Both the position numbers and the translations under genes were made by a program. From assembly GCA_937924895.1 (NCBI GenBank), contig CALEYP010000035.1, positions 1-15,432 on the forward strand: 15,432 bases of DNA, given 5' to 3'. Position 1 is the first letter of the stretch, and each line of letters begins with the position of its first letter. The notes under the pieces were generated by a model that saw only the letters and a list, made by a program, of their open reading frames with translations, had not been told where the DNA came from and searched no databases. Shown here piece by piece: positions 1 through 7,094 of the stretch. This DNA is from an uncultured Alphaproteobacteria bacterium. Lineage in GTDB: Bacteria; Pseudomonadota; Alphaproteobacteria; Puniceispirillales; Puniceispirillaceae.

Positions 1-3
1 ATG

Positions 4-43
4 ATAGATCTTACAAAGTGCTAGACATCTATAACTTTAGATG
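4..43 (+). promoter_or_regulatory. Candidate operator/promoter of the GntR-led operon
   Basis: Three copies of the half-site TAGAT lie here: forward at 5-9, inverted at 27-31, forward at 38-42. The last two form a perfect dyad, CATCTA-N6-TAGATG, at 26-43. The first two form a wider inverted pair, ATAGAT/ATCTAT (4-9 and 27-32). A -10-like TATAAC sits at 30-35 inside the dyad, but no convincing -35 is visible. The dyad ends right against the ribosome binding site of the regulator gene. Autoregulation by the GntR protein is inferred. The window edge cuts off upstream context, so this could also be an intergenic gap inside a longer operon. Confidence 0.35.
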
Positions 44-56
44 AAGGAGCATTGCC

Positions 57-767
57 GTGAATTTGACGCAAATGAAACGTATGTCTGTGCCGCTTCATGT
101 TGAAGTCGCAGAATTATTACGCCGGCAAATCTTATCTGGCACCATCAAAGCAGGTGATAAATTACCAGCCCTCAATGAATTAGCCGAAAAGTTTGGGGTT
201 GCGCGGATGACCATTCGCCAAGCGATGGACGCGCTTGAAGATGAAGGTCTTATAGAGCGCTATGCAGGCAAAGGCACATTTGCAAAAGACATAGAGCTGC
301 CAGCGCGCCAGAAACTGAATATGAAAGCAGAATTATCACAATTGCAAGCCATGGTCTCTCAGTTAGAGGTGATGGTCGTCAAAGATGAAGAACAGGCGCA
401 CATCGTAGATGTAGAGGGGCGCGCCTTTCGACAAATGCGACGCATACACGCCCAATCAGGCGAGCCCTTTTGTCATGTGGACATTAAGCTTGAAAATCAG
501 CTTTACCTTAAAGCGTCAAAACGGTTTGAAACTGAAATTGTTGTGACGGTGCTGAAAGATTTAGGTGTGGCTGTGGAAACCGCCCGTCAGAATGTCACCA
601 TTGCCTATGCCGATGTTGAGATGGCTGAGATTTTAAAAATGTCTGTCAATGCGCCTGTTTTCAGAGTGCTTCGTGAATTTTTTAGTGATAATGGACAACT
701 TATCTATTCAGCCACTCTTATCTACCCCGGAGATAAATTGGAGCTTGAAGTTGAATTCGCTGTCTAG
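57..767 (+). CDS. GntR/HutC-family transcriptional regulator (UTRA domain)
   Basis: A 236-residue DNA-binding regulator. Residues about 12-76 form the GntR winged helix: an LRRQILSG-type first helix, then KLPALNELAEKFGVAR and MTIRQAMDALEDEGLI, ending in the GKGTF wing. Residues about 95-232 fit a UTRA ligand-binding domain of the HutC subfamily, with the family's FRVLREFF and YSATLIYPGD-like strands. The GTG start is supported by AAGGAG at 44-49 with a 7-nt spacer; an in-frame ATG at 72 lacks such a site. It is the first gene of an operon with a flavin monooxygenase and a split transketolase, and its 3' end overlaps the monooxygenase gene. Members of this family are usually local repressors released by a pathway metabolite, so the effector is probably a substrate or intermediate of the downstream enzymes. 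The ligand cannot be read from the sequence. Confidence 0.9.
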   Translation: MNLTQMKRMSVPLHVEVAELLRRQILSGTIKAGDKLPALNELAEKFGVARMTIRQAMDALEDEGLIERYAGKGTFAKDIELPARQKLNMKAELSQLQAMVSQLEVMVVKDEEQAHIVDVEGRAFRQMRRIHAQSGEPFCHVDIKLENQLYLKASKRFETEIVVTVLKDLGVAVETARQNVTIAYADVEMAEILKMSVNAPVFRVLREFFSDNGQLIYSATLIYPGDKLELEVEFAV

Positions 768-2370
768 AACGTGCGATGAGCTGACCCAATGGGTTGAACG
801 CTTTATTGCCGCAGAACCCCCATCAGATCTGTTTGCAGATAATGCTATTTGGCGCGATTATCTCGCTTTTACATGGGATTTGCAAAGCTTCGAGGGCATC
901 GATTCTATTACAAGCGCCTTGCCGCGAGAAATTGGCAGCTCTATAACACATCATGCCCCTCTACAAGGCAATGAGATCATATTTTCATTCACCAGCGCAC
1001 ATGGCCGCATTAAAGCTCTGGCAGAAATAAAAGACGGGCTCTGTGTCAGGTTATTTACATCGCTTGAAGATATGAGCGCCTACTCAGCGTTAACCAAGAC
1101 CGAGCCAGAGGTGCTAATTATCGGCGCGGGCCAAAGCGGGCTTGCCCTTGCCGCGCAGTTGCAACATCTCGGCGTTCCCTATCTTGTGGCAGAACAAAAT
1201 CCGCGTGTAGGTGATAATTGGCGCAAGCGTTATAATTCCCTCATTTTGCATGATCCTGTCTGGGTCAATCACCTACCCTTTAAAACGTTTCCAGATGATT
1301 GGCCAACATTCACCCCAAAAGATAAGATGGGTGATTGGCTAGAAGATTACGCCACTGATTTAGCCTTGAACGTACACTGTAACTGTACAATCACAGCCGC
1401 TCAATTTGATGAAGATAGCGCGCTTTGGCAGGTGACCACAGAACAGGATGTCAAATCCACCTCTTTGACCGTTCCTCACATTGTTTTAGCAGTAGGTACC
1501 TCTGGATTTGCGCGCACTCCGCAAATAGAAGGGGCAGCCTCATTCAAAGGCCAACAGATGCACTCCAGCGCTTATCGCTCCGGCGCCGCGTTTGCGGGGC
1601 AATCAGTTACTATTATCGGCGCCACAAATTCTGCACATGATATCGCCGTCGATTTGGTTAAGCATGGCGCCAAACCAACGCTTATCCAACGCAGCTCAAC
1701 CCATGTGGTACCTCATCAGGTTTATCTGAATGATATCCTTGCCCCGCTATATAACCCCAAACATAATCGTGCATTAGCAGATGCTGACTTCCTGTCAGCT
1801 GCGACGCCGATGAGGCAACTAGAAGAAAAGGGCCGCGCAATCTTTACCAAAGCACAACAAGAATGGGGCAGCTTCTATCAAAATCTAACAAAGACAGGCT
1901 TTGCGCTTGATTTTGCTGAAGATGGCAGTGGGATTATCGGGAAATATCGCCGCTCCGCATCAGGCTATTATATTGATGTGGGCGGCTCGCAATATGTCAT
2001 TGATGGTAAAATCTCTGTCATAACTGGCAAGGAGGTAAAAGCCCTGACAGCGAATGGCGTTGCATTAGATGATGATAGCGAACTCATGAGCGATGCCGTC
2101 ATCTACGCCACAGGTTTTGGGTCCATGGAAGAATGGGTTGCCCGCCTGATTGATCAGAAAACAGCAGATAAAATTGGCCGTTGCTGGGGTTATGGGTCTG
2201 GCTATCGCGGGGACCCAGGACCGTGGGAGGGCGAGCTCCGCAATATGTGGAAGCCAACGCCGCAGCAAGGATTGTGGTTTATGGGCGGTAATTTAGCACA
2301 GGTGCGCATCTATTCACGCTATCTTGCGATGCAGCTCTGCCATCATATACAGGACAAGAGGATAGGATGA
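751..2370 (+). CDS. Flavin-containing monooxygenase with N-terminal NTF2-like domain
   Basis: A FAD- and NADPH-dependent monooxygenase of the class B (FMO/YUCCA/Baeyer-Villiger) type, 539 residues from the start chosen. Residues about 5-110 resemble the small SnoaL/NTF2-like domain found before the oxygenase in one bacterial subgroup (FADNAIWRDYLAFTWDL). The FAD site GAGQSG is at 125-130, the FMO signature FKGQQMHSSAY at 265-275, the NADPH site GATNSA at 290-295 and the YATGF motif at 452-456. The C-terminal GGNLAQ-RIYSRYLA segment is also characteristic of the subgroup. The frame is open from 649, but starts there or at ATG 691 overlap the regulator by 77-119 nt and lack a ribosome binding site. 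TTG 751 has GGAG at 740-743 and overlaps by only 17 nt. The substrate is unknown; oxygenation of N, S or a ketone carbon is possible for this class. Confidence 0.85.
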   Translation: MNSLSRTCDELTQWVERFIAAEPPSDLFADNAIWRDYLAFTWDLQSFEGIDSITSALPREIGSSITHHAPLQGNEIIFSFTSAHGRIKALAEIKDGLCVRLFTSLEDMSAYSALTKTEPEVLIIGAGQSGLALAAQLQHLGVPYLVAEQNPRVGDNWRKRYNSLILHDPVWVNHLPFKTFPDDWPTFTPKDKMGDWLEDYATDLALNVHCNCTITAAQFDEDSALWQVTTEQDVKSTSLTVPHIVLAVGTSGFARTPQIEGAASFKGQQMHSSAYRSGAAFAGQSVTIIGATNSAHDIAVDLVKHGAKPTLIQRSSTHVVPHQVYLNDILAPLYNPKHNRALADADFLSAATPMRQLEEKGRAIFTKAQQEWGSFYQNLTKTGFALDFAEDGSGIIGKYRRSASGYYIDVGGSQYVIDGKISVITGKEVKALTANGVALDDDSELMSDAVIYATGFGSMEEWVARLIDQKTADKIGRCWGYGSGYRGDPGPWEGELRNMWKPTPQQGLWFMGGNLAQVRIYSRYLAMQLCHHIQDKRIG

Positions 2371-3194
2371 GAAGCGACCACAATTTAAAGGACCTTGAAG
2401 ATATCGCCACCAAATTACGTCTTCATGTGGTGAATATGGTGGCACCATCAGGGCAAGGCTATGTGCAACAAGGTCTTGGCGCTGCTGATATCTTTACCTC
2501 ACTCTATTTTGCCGAAGCTAAAATGGACCCGAAAAACCCAACTTGGGCCGATAGGGATCGCATTTTCCTTACCACCGCCCATAATACAGCGATATTTTAT
2601 GCCACTCTTGGAGAGCGCGGCTTTTTTGATACAGAACGCTTATCGACCTATGTGACAGATGGCTCTGAGCTAGAGATTAACTCATCTGAGAGGCTCGGTC
2701 CATTTGTTGAAGCCACATGTGGCTCGCTCGGGCAAGGGCTATCTGTGGCGATTGGCTGTGCAATAGCTGCCAAACGCCAAGGGCGTACCAGCCGCTTTTA
2801 TGTCATCATCGGTGATGGCGAAATGCAAGAGGGTCAGGTGTGGGAAGCGGCCATGCTTGCCGGTGCGAAAGGCCTCGATAATCTGTGCCTGATTGTTGAT
2901 TATAATTTTGTCCAATCTGAAGGCGCTATGGATAAGGTCATGTCGCTGGAGCCCCTCATGGACAAAATGGCAAGCTTTGGCTTTGCTTGTCAGGAGGTTG
3001 ATGGCAATGACATTGGCACCTTGCTCAATGCCTATGATATCGCGCGCCAAACCAAAGGCAAACCAAGCTTTATTAAGGCCAATACAATCATGGGCAAAGG
3101 CGTTGCATCGCTAGAGGGGCTCATGTTCCACCAGCTGCGCTTCCCGCAGGAGGTGGCTGACAGTGCCAGAGCCGAATTGGAGGCCCAGCTATGA
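2367..3194 (+). CDS. Transketolase, N-terminal (thiamine diphosphate-binding) subunit
   Basis: A 275-residue protein matching the first half of transketolase, as found in split, two-gene transketolases. Visible landmarks are His72 in the position of the conserved active-site histidine (LTTAHNTA replaces the usual SKGHA), GSLGQG at 119-124, and the thiamine diphosphate/metal motif GDGEMQEGQVWE from 149 with its partner Asn180 in VDYN. Near the end come MGKGV and a His in MFHQLRFP. All residues expected for cofactor binding seem present. The ATG overlaps the monooxygenase stop by 4 nt (ATGA), with AAGAGG at 2356-2361, which indicates translational coupling. It needs the next gene product to form an active site. 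Donor and acceptor are unknown; related split enzymes act on pentose phosphates or specialised sugars, and the altered SKGH motif hints at a non-standard substrate. Confidence 0.9.
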   Translation: MRSDHNLKDLEDIATKLRLHVVNMVAPSGQGYVQQGLGAADIFTSLYFAEAKMDPKNPTWADRDRIFLTTAHNTAIFYATLGERGFFDTERLSTYVTDGSELEINSSERLGPFVEATCGSLGQGLSVAIGCAIAAKRQGRTSRFYVIIGDGEMQEGQVWEAAMLAGAKGLDNLCLIVDYNFVQSEGAMDKVMSLEPLMDKMASFGFACQEVDGNDIGTLLNAYDIARQTKGKPSFIKANTIMGKGVASLEGLMFHQLRFPQEVADSARAELEAQL

Positions 3195-4162
3195 GCAAAA
3201 CATTAACACAGCTTGAAGCGGCAGATTTTATAAACCGTTCATTCACCCCCCTACCCCGTTCCTATGGTGATGCGTTGGTTGAGGCTGCGCTACAAGATGA
3301 CCGCATCACTGCCCTATGTGCTGATCTCGTTCCACCAACAGAAACAGACCGTTTCCGCGATGAATTACCAGACAGGTTCCTAAATACAGGCATTGCTGAA
3401 GCCAATATGATTGGTATGGCTGGCGGTATGGCACGTTCTGGTGAAATTCCCTTCTGTCATAGCTTTTGTGCCTTTATCACCAAACGCGTGCTGGACCAGA
3501 TTACGATGCAGGCAGCTTATCCTAACCTCCCTGTCAAGATTGTGGGCTTTTTACCCGGCATTGCGACTATTCTAGGCGTCTCTCATCAGGCGATTGAAGA
3601 TGTCGCGATCATGCGCGCCGTGCCGAATATGGCCATTTTTGAGCCCTCCGGCCCCGAATATCATGCCGCGATGGTAGAGATGGCTCTTGCATGGGATGGG
3701 CCTGTTTATCTGCGCATGAAACGACCAGATACAACACCCGCCGCCTTTACACCGCAAAAACTTGAGATTGGCAAAGGCGTTATTCGACGTGAAGGCAGTG
3801 ATATCACAATTATCTCAGCTGGTATTTGCGTCTCTGAGGCCCTAATCGCCGCAGAGGCACTCGCCAAGGACGGTATCGAGGCACGTGTGATTGATATGGC
3901 CTCCCTGAAGCCGATAGATGAAAAGTTGATTATCGACAGTGCAAAAAAGACAGGGGCGATGATAACAGTCGAAAATCATTCGATCATTGGCGGGCTAGGC
4001 TCTGCTGTATCTGAGACGCTGATGGAAGCGGGCATTGGCCTGCCATTTAAGCGCGTTGGTATCAATGACCAGTTCTGTGAGGGTGGCACGACGGCCTATC
4101 TTATGAATAAGTTTGGCATTGACTGCGAAGGGATTACAGCAGCGGCCAAATCCATTTTGTAA
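3191..4162 (+). CDS. Transketolase, C-terminal (pyrimidine-binding) subunit
   Basis: A 323-residue protein covering the pyrimidine-binding and C-terminal domains of transketolase. The catalytic glutamate that activates the thiamine ring is Glu70 in GIAEANMIG. Arg99 (TKRVLDQI), His132 (GVSHQAIED) and the PVYLRMKRP strand match the family. The C-terminal domain begins near residue 195. The ATG overlaps the preceding stop by 4 nt, and GGAGG lies at 3179-3183 with a 7-nt spacer. It pairs with the N-terminal subunit to make one two-carbon transfer enzyme. A lone copy could be confused with 1-deoxyxylulose-5-phosphate synthase or a dehydrogenase E1 beta subunit, but the adjacent N-terminal half makes transketolase the better call. 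It is the last gene of the operon. No terminator hairpin follows before the convergent tRNA. Confidence 0.9.
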   Translation: MSKTLTQLEAADFINRSFTPLPRSYGDALVEAALQDDRITALCADLVPPTETDRFRDELPDRFLNTGIAEANMIGMAGGMARSGEIPFCHSFCAFITKRVLDQITMQAAYPNLPVKIVGFLPGIATILGVSHQAIEDVAIMRAVPNMAIFEPSGPEYHAAMVEMALAWDGPVYLRMKRPDTTPAAFTPQKLEIGKGVIRREGSDITIISAGICVSEALIAAEALAKDGIEARVIDMASLKPIDEKLIIDSAKKTGAMITVENHSIIGGLGSAVSETLMEAGIGLPFKRVGINDQFCEGGTTAYLMNKFGIDCEGITAAAKSIL

Positions 4163-4164
4163 GG

Positions 4165-4170
4165 AAAAAA
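4165..4170 (-). terminator. T-tract directly after tRNA-Pro
   Basis: On the - strand a run of six T follows the tRNA CCA end after two A residues. With the stable tRNA stems just upstream it could end transcription, as often seen after bacterial tRNAs. It touches the stop codon region of the convergent transketolase gene. Confidence 0.35.
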
Positions 4171-4171
4171 T

Positions 4172-4248
4172 TGGTCGGAGCGGCGGGATTTGAACCCACG
4201 ACCCCTACACCCCCAGTATAGTGCGCTACCAGGCTGCGCTACGCTCCG
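4172..4248 (-). tRNA. tRNA-Pro (anticodon GGG)
   Basis: The 77-nt - strand sequence folds as a full cloverleaf. The acceptor CGGAGCG/CGCTCCG pairs perfectly. The D stem is GCGC/GCGC, and the anticodon stem CTATA/TGTAG has one G-T pair. The loop CTGGGGG places GGG at 34-36, which reads CCC and CCU proline codons. The T stem is GTGGG/CCCGC with loop TTCAAAT. The discriminator is A and the CCA end is encoded. It lies downstream of merR with its own promoter-like sequence. Its 3' end faces the end of the accessory operon, the usual geometry of a tRNA used as an integration site, although no attachment repeat is visible in the window. Confidence 0.97.
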
Positions 4249-4257
4249 ACTAAGGCT

Positions 4258-4287
4258 GTTATAGCGGCTAACAGGCTGAGATGGCAA
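4258..4287 (-). promoter_or_regulatory. Probable tRNA-Pro promoter
   Basis: On the - strand, TTGCCA (4287-4282) and TATAAC (4263-4258) are 18 nt apart and end 9 nt before the first tRNA base. This suggests an independent sigma-70-type promoter. The -35 overlaps a short perfect inverted repeat at 4279-4294. Confidence 0.5.
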
Positions 4288-4305
4288 GCCATCTTGCATA
4301 GGAAG

Positions 4306-4671
4306 TTAGCCAAGTGTGGCTAGTTTTTCATCCAAGGCTGATAATTTTTTGAGCAGACGCGCAAGCTGCTCTTGTTGCGAGGTGGCTGGCGGCTGGCTGG
4401 CGACTGGCGCATCCTCTGCCCCTGCCTGCTTCTTTTCCTTCAACGCCTTCTGTGCCCCTTTAATCGTGAACCCATCACGATAGAGCAAATCACGTATCCG
4501 CGTTAATAGCTCAAGGTCATTCGCATTATAATAGCGCCGCCCACCAGAGCGTTTCATTGGTTTTAATTGGGTGAATTTTGTTTCCCAAAAGCGCAATACA
4601 TGGGCGGGGACGTCCAATTCTTCGGACACCTCAGAAATCGTACGATAGGCCCATTCTGCCTTACCAGACAT
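4306..4671 (-). CDS. MerR-family transcriptional regulator (downstream of ihfA)
   Basis: A 121-residue regulator. Residues about 10-80 are a MerR-type winged helix: YRTISEVSEELDVPAHVLRFWE for the helix-turn-helix, GGRRYYNANDLELL for the wing, and the helix RIRDLLYRDGFTIKGAQ. A short Ala/Pro/Gln-rich linker follows, then a C-terminal helix from about 103 that could form the usual antiparallel coiled-coil dimer. No cysteine cluster for metal sensing is present. Start ATG 4671 is preceded by AGAGGG, which overlaps the ihfA stop codon, so it is translated from the ihfA message. The ihfA-merR pair is a recurrent alphaproteobacterial arrangement. Its target genes are unknown. Confidence 0.88.
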   Translation of the reverse strand: MSGKAEWAYRTISEVSEELDVPAHVLRFWETKFTQLKPMKRSGGRRYYNANDLELLTRIRDLLYRDGFTIKGAQKALKEKKQAGAEDAPVASQPPATSQQEQLARLLKKLSALDEKLATLG

Positions 4672-4682
4672 CAGAGCGCCCT

Positions 4683-4976
4683 CTATTGATCGCTATTGAC
4701 GCGGTCACGCATCTGGTTTGATGGGCGAAAAGAGAGCACCCGCCGCGGCGTGATTACCGCTTCTTGGCCACTCTTTGGGTTGCGCCCAATACGCTCTGCC
4801 TTTGAAGAGACAAGGAAGGTGCCGAAAGATGAAATTTTCACTTGCTCACCAGCTTCAAAGCTCAGGCACATTTCCTCAATCACAGCCTCGACCAGCTCTG
4901 AAGATTCATTGCGCGATAAACCAAGCTGGTTATGCACCGCATTAGCGATATCTTGTCGTGTTATCGTTTTGCTCAT
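4683..4976 (-). CDS. ihfA: Integration host factor subunit alpha
   Basis: A 97-residue DNA-bending protein of the HU/IHF family. It pairs with IHF beta to bend DNA sharply in recombination, replication and promoter control. Visible are the N-terminal helices (TITRQDIANAVHNQLGLSRNES), the beta-saddle (VKISSFGTFLV) and the arm GRNPKSGQE with the intercalating proline at residue 67, followed by ITPRRVLSFRPS. The position next to merR and the arm sequence favour alpha over beta or HU. A TTG two codons upstream (4982) is possible but less likely. ATG 4976 lacks a ribosome binding site and falls where transcription should begin from the promoter at 4983-5011, suggesting a leaderless mRNA. Confidence 0.93.
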   Translation of the reverse strand: MSKTITRQDIANAVHNQLGLSRNESSELVEAVIEEMCLSFEAGEQVKISSFGTFLVSSKAERIGRNPKSGQEAVITPRRVLSFRPSNQMRDRVNSDQ

Positions 4977-4982
4977 AATCAA

Positions 4983-5011
4983 ACCATAACAAGCAGATAG
5001 CGCGTGGTCAA
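4983..5011 (-). promoter_or_regulatory. ihfA promoter
   Basis: On the - strand, TTGACC (5011-5006), a 17-nt spacer and TATGGT (4988-4983) form a good sigma-70-type promoter after an AT-rich stretch. The -10 ends exactly 6 nt before the ihfA ATG, so the predicted first transcribed base is at or next to the start codon. It lies in the 61-nt gap after fabH. Confidence 0.55.
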
Positions 5012-5037
5012 ATATTTAGACTTTAACTATCTTGTTC

Positions 5038-6012
5038 CTATGATGGCCGGCCAAAACGCACAAGCGACCCGCCCCAGGCCAAACCGCCGCCAATGGCTTC
5101 CAGCGCCAACAAGTCACCAGACCCAATGCGTCCATCATGTACCGCCTCAGAAAGCGCCAAAGGAATCGAGGCTGCTGATGTGTTGGCATGTTTCTGAACG
5201 GTCCGAATAACGCGGTCCTCAGGTAGTTTTAATTTACGCTGCATACCGTTGATGATACGCAAATTCGCCTGATGTGGCACAAGCCAGTCAATCTCTGATG
5301 GCGCTTTACCGGCCATCTGCAACACTTCATCCATCACTGAGGATAGCTTCTCAACAGCATGACGAAAGACTTCTTGTCCTTCCATGCGGACATGCCCCAC
5401 CTCGCCTGTGGCAGATGGACCGCCATCAACATACAGGATATCGCGGAAATTACCGTCTGAGTGCAAGGCACTAGATAGGATGCCATAATCATCAGCCCCC
5501 TCTTCTGCCTCAAGGATCACAGCCCCCGCCCCATCACCGAACAAAACACAAGTGCTTCTATCAGTCCAATCAAGCAATTTGGTAAAGCTTTCCGCCCCAA
5601 TCACAAGCGCCTTTTGCCCCTTACCAGCAAGCAACATGGACTCAGCCACTGTTAAGGCATAGACAAAGCCGGCACAAACCGCCTGAACATCAAACGCAAA
5701 GGCTTGTTTGGCGCCTAATTTGCGCTGCACAGTCGTCGCAGTTGATGGAAAGGTGTCATCAGGCGTGGTTGTGGCCACAACAATAATGTCAATCTCATCA
5801 ACATCAAATGAGACATGTGAGAGCGCCATTTTCGCAGCATTCACGGCCAAGTCAGATGTCTTTTCACCCTCTGCTACCATGTGGCGTTGCTCAATGCCTG
5901 TGCGTTGGCGAATCCATTCATCAGACGTGTCAACCCACTCCGATAATTCTGCATTTGTGATCACACGCTCAGGCAAATAGCTACCAACAGATGTCATTAA
6001 GATATTAGGCAT
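5038..6012 (-). CDS. fabH: 3-oxoacyl-ACP synthase III
   Basis: A 324-residue thiolase-fold enzyme that condenses acetyl-CoA (or another short acyl-CoA) with malonyl-ACP to start fatty acid synthesis in the cytoplasm. The catalytic triad is visible: Cys113 in DVQAVCAGF, His247 in VPHQANLRI and Asn277 in KHANTSAAS. The C-terminal GGGLAWGGSLVRF and the length match the family. The ATG shares one base with the plsX stop (TAATG), so the two are translationally coupled. plsX-fabH is a widely conserved lipid gene pair. All expected residues are in place. Confidence 0.97.
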   Translation of the reverse strand: MPNILMTSVGSYLPERVITNAELSEWVDTSDEWIRQRTGIEQRHMVAEGEKTSDLAVNAAKMALSHVSFDVDEIDIIVVATTTPDDTFPSTATTVQRKLGAKQAFAFDVQAVCAGFVYALTVAESMLLAGKGQKALVIGAESFTKLLDWTDRSTCVLFGDGAGAVILEAEEGADDYGILSSALHSDGNFRDILYVDGGPSATGEVGHVRMEGQEVFRHAVEKLSSVMDEVLQMAGKAPSEIDWLVPHQANLRIINGMQRKLKLPEDRVIRTVQKHANTSAASIPLALSEAVHDGRIGSGDLLALEAIGGGLAWGGSLVRFGRPS

Positions 6013-7049
6013 TATGTCCCACTCTCATCTTGCTCTTTGATGGTCGTATAATGCGCAATCGCTTTTTGCACATCTGGAATAAAGCCATATTCCACCAAAT
6101 CAACCGCGACTTTAATGGCGTTTGAAAAACCAAGCTCATCCGTGCCGCCATGTGATTTCACAGCCAGCCCGTTTAAGCCTAAGAAAACCGCCCCATTATG
6201 AACACGTGGGTCAAGACGATGTTTGACACGGCGCAAAGCTGCTGACGCAAAGAGATAGGCAATTTTTGAAAAGATAGATTCTGTAAAGGCCGCGCGCAAA
6301 TAGCGCCCTACTAGCAACGCTGTGCCTTCTGCCGTTTTCAAAGCCACATTGCCTGTAAAACCATCTGTCACAACCACATCTGTGCTACCTGTTGTGATAT
6401 CAGTCCCTTCCACAAAGCCCGCATAATTGAGGCCAAAGCGCTCATCTGCTAAGGTGTCTGCGGCCTCGCGCAAATATTCATGACCCTTTTGATCTTCGGC
6501 ACCAACATTCAACAAACCAATTGACGGGCGTTCAATTTTTTGAACAGACCGACTAAATGCCGCCCCCATAATAGCAAATTGCACGAGATTATCAGCGTCA
6601 CATTCGATATTGGCCCCCAGATCAAGCATGCAGACATCACTTGTTTCTGTTGGCAAGAACGTCGCGATAGCAGGGCGCTTCACCCCTTCCATCGGGCGCA
6701 ACTGCAATTTGGCAATTGCCATTAAGGCGCCAGTGTTACCAGCAGATACCACAGCATCACAATTACCATTTTGGACCTGCTCAATCGCTTTCCACATAGA
6801 GGTCTCTTTACCCTTGCGCACAGCCTGCGAGACATTCTCATCAGACTCCACCTTGTCTATGCAATGAATGATCTCAGCTTGACGCAAAGTCGTCGTCCGT
6901 TTTAGGAGAGGCGCGATCGCAGCCTCATCTCCGACAAATACTACCTCAATATCAGGATTCTTTGCTTTTGCTATATCAGCTCCCTTGATAACAATTTTCG
7001 GCGCATCATCGCCTCCCATTGCATCGAGAGCCAGTCGCAATTTTGTCAC
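6012..7049 (-). CDS. plsX: Phosphate acyltransferase PlsX
   Basis: A 345-residue peripheral enzyme that turns acyl-ACP and phosphate into acyl-phosphate, the donor used by the membrane acyltransferase PlsY at the start of phospholipid synthesis. Seen are DAMGGDDAPK at 9-18, SAGNTGALMA, MLDLGAN, LLNVGAEDQKG and the C-terminal DGFTGNVALKTAEG. Length is normal. The start is GTG at 7049, with AGGAG at 7058-7062 and an 8-nt spacer. It lies between DUF177 and fabH. No rpmF gene lies between DUF177 and plsX, unlike the order in E. coli. Confidence 0.97.
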   Translation of the reverse strand: MTKLRLALDAMGGDDAPKIVIKGADIAKAKNPDIEVVFVGDEAAIAPLLKRTTTLRQAEIIHCIDKVESDENVSQAVRKGKETSMWKAIEQVQNGNCDAVVSAGNTGALMAIAKLQLRPMEGVKRPAIATFLPTETSDVCMLDLGANIECDADNLVQFAIMGAAFSRSVQKIERPSIGLLNVGAEDQKGHEYLREAADTLADERFGLNYAGFVEGTDITTGSTDVVVTDGFTGNVALKTAEGTALLVGRYLRAAFTESIFSKIAYLFASAALRRVKHRLDPRVHNGAVFLGLNGLAVKSHGGTDELGFSNAIKVAVDLVEYGFIPDVQKAIAHYTTIKEQDESGT

Positions 7050-7094
7050 TTAACAAACTCCTAATATAAAACCAGCGCTCACTCTAAAGGCGCC

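Noticed and set aside
1..44. Possible 3' end of an upstream + strand gene (open frame to TGA at 42-44)
   Set aside because: Only 14 codons are visible and they overlap the dyad; too short to tell from chance.
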